Source of the DNA: Bacteroidota bacterium
Lineage (GTDB): Bacteria > Bacteroidota > Bacteroidia > B-17B0 > Aurantibacillaceae
Direction of reading: 5' to 3'
DNA length: 16,823 nt
Assembly (NCBI GenBank): GCA_025359355.1
Contig: JANYGR010000269.1
Span: 1 to 16,823 of the forward strand
The notes under the pieces are model-generated. The model ran no database searches. It was not told the DNA's origin and saw only the letters and a program-made list of their open reading frames with translations. Of this stretch, positions 15,528 to 16,823 are shown piece after piece (the first letter of the stretch is position 1; every line of letters starts with the position of its first letter). A program made the translations under genes and the position numbers.

Positions 15528-15569
15528 AGCAGAACTGCTAACGGTCACAAAAAACTTTATTTCCTAAAA

Positions 15570-16823
15570 CTATAACTTGATAGTATTTGTTACAGAGGAC
15601 ACGATGGTAAATTTCTTTTCGATTGTTTGAAGTGTTTCTTTTGCGCCTTCGTATCGAAATTCGAGTTTATAATTTCCAGGTTGTAAATAAATAATTTCGC
15701 CTTGCAGGTTATAATTCAAATTACAAACCCAAGTCACTTTTTTACCATCGTCTAAAAAAATACTACCATAGCCTTTGCTTGCTTTAGTTAAATAAACGTT
15801 TCCGGGTGTTGGTACTTTAATCGTGTTGGTAGTACTTTGTAAAATTTCGACATCATTTAATCTGATACGTGGTAAGGTTAATATTTCCAAATCATATTTC
15901 CCTACAATGTATTTTTCTGTTTTACCAAAATCTTGTATAGTCAATGTATTCATTTCTCCTTTTTTCCGAACTACTGTTGTAGGATAGTAATTAGATGTTT
16001 TGCCTTCTAACTCCAGCTTTAAATAGCCTTGCGGAGCATCAACTGGTATCACATTGTGTTTTCCTTTTTGTATAACAATATTTTTTTTCTCAATAGGTGG
16101 TATGGTATGTACCACCAAATCATAATTACAATTAGGACTCAACACCAAGGTATCAGGGTTTCCGCGATGATTGATGGTATGCAGATAATTGTATTTTACT
16201 TGTTTAGTATTTGAATCGTAAAAGGTCATATTCACATCCGTTTCGGTAGGTTTTTTAGTAATGTCTAATAAATCTACTTGTACGGTTGTTTGAGAAATAG
16301 CCTCTGTTAATACAAGATTCAGCACATCTTTAAAATTAGCTTCATTACTGACATCATAAAACTTGCCCATGCAGCCAAATACATCCGCAAACTTCACATC
16401 AAGCCCAACGCCAATAACAAAGGGTCTTAAGAAGATTCCTTTTTTTTGCAGAGCCGCAGATACTTCGCATGGATTACCACCACACTCTTCGATACCATCT
16501 GTAATTAAAATAATAATATTGCGACAATTGCTGCAAGGCGTGAAATCAGCAGCAGATTCTCCTAAGGAATAAGCAATAGGTGTTGTGCCTAAAGGTTCTA
16601 ATTTTTGAATGCGTTGTTTTATTTTTAAGGCATTGGAATTAGCGCTGGCAAAGGGAATTTCGAGCTTAGTGTCTTTGCAATTACGTTCGGGTTTAATAAA
16701 AGTGGTATGTCCGTAACAACGGAGAGCCAATTCTAAATTCGGAATAGTTTTCAGACTATCTAAAAACTCACCCATTATTTTTTTTGCTACTTCTATTTTG
16801 ATATTACTATTCCACGGAGCATA
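15570..16823 (-). CDS. von Willebrand factor A domain protein, 5' end outside window
   Basis: The frame is open to the right edge, giving 417 visible residues. The Met at 16773-16775 is internal: 16 further codons upstream read YAPWNSNIKIEVAKKI, which is the continuation of a von Willebrand A domain whose DxSxS metal site must lie just outside. Other MIDAS residues are visible: Thr in GTTPIA (about 79-84) and Asp109 in ILITDGIEECGG. The domain ends near 175. The rest consists of three beta-rich modules of about 77 residues, marked by recurring TVQVDL (180-185), NVIPVD (257-262), NTIKVP (333-338) and a final NTIKL. It is likely an extracytoplasmic adhesion or envelope protein; the signal peptide is not visible. 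The stop faces the end of the preceding gene 42 bases away. Confidence 0.85.
   Translation of the reverse strand, partial: YAPWNSNIKIEVAKKIMGEFLDSLKTIPNLELALRCYGHTTFIKPERNCKDTKLEIPFASANSNALKIKQRIQKLEPLGTTPIAYSLGESAADFTPCSNCRNIIILITDGIEECGGNPCEVSAALQKKGIFLRPFVIGVGLDVKFADVFGCMGKFYDVSNEANFKDVLNLVLTEAISQTTVQVDLLDITKKPTETDVNMTFYDSNTKQVKYNYLHTINHRGNPDTLVLSPNCNYDLVVHTIPPIEKKNIVIQKGKHNVIPVDAPQGYLKLELEGKTSNYYPTTVVRKKGEMNTLTIQDFGKTEKYIVGKYDLEILTLPRIRLNDVEILQSTTNTIKVPTPGNVYLTKASKGYGSIFLDDGKKVTWVCNLNYNLQGEIIYLQPGNYKLEFRYEGAKETLQTIEKKFTIVSSVTNTIKL

Noticed and set aside
16773..16775. ATG as the true start of the von Willebrand A gene
   Set aside because: The frame continues upstream to the window edge with residues that fit the domain, so this Met is internal.

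Overview
The window is AT-rich DNA from a member of the phylum Bacteroidota. This is shown by PorZ and a GldN/PorN homologue (type IX secretion), a RecO without the usual zinc cysteines, genes without clear Shine-Dalgarno sequences, and promoters of the Bacteroidetes type (TTTG, 19 bp, TAnnTTTG). The genus cannot be named from the sequence alone.

Layout. 1-829 (+): the tail of one TPM-domain protein and a complete second one, apparently tandem copies. 832-2711 (-): holA (DNA polymerase III delta), a DUF486 membrane protein and a small, strongly basic exported protein. 2712-3158: a 447-base gap with a complex inverted-repeat element and a textbook Bacteroidetes promoter. 3159-5761 (+): a biotin operon, bioB - WG-repeat protein - bioF. 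5828-7234 (+): a phosphohexomutase with its own promoter, converging on recO across a perfect hairpin that also encodes the end of recO. 7299-12926 (-): recO, porZ, an AlgX/AlgJ-like SGNH protein and an MBOAT O-acyltransferase. 13016-13087 (+): tRNA-Arg(CCG). 13105-15527 (+): an orphan GldN/PorN paralogue, a family-9 glycosyltransferase and an unknown membrane protein. 15570-16823 (-): a von Willebrand A protein that runs off the right edge.

How the genes fit together. BioF and BioB are the first and last enzymes of biotin ring assembly. The MBOAT and SGNH proteins form a classical O-acetylation pair for an exported glycan. They lie just upstream of porZ, whose P. gingivalis counterpart supplies anionic LPS to the type IX sortase. 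A GldN paralogue and a heptosyltransferase-like enzyme follow across the tRNA. A link between these genes and a surface glycan used by type IX secretion is attractive but is inference.

The most unusual items are the stand-alone GldN paralogue behind a tRNA, the WG-repeat protein inside the biotin operon, the intergenic repeat element, four genes that must start at TTG, and three about 77-residue modules in the von Willebrand protein. No CRISPR array, insertion sequence, prophage or defence system was found.
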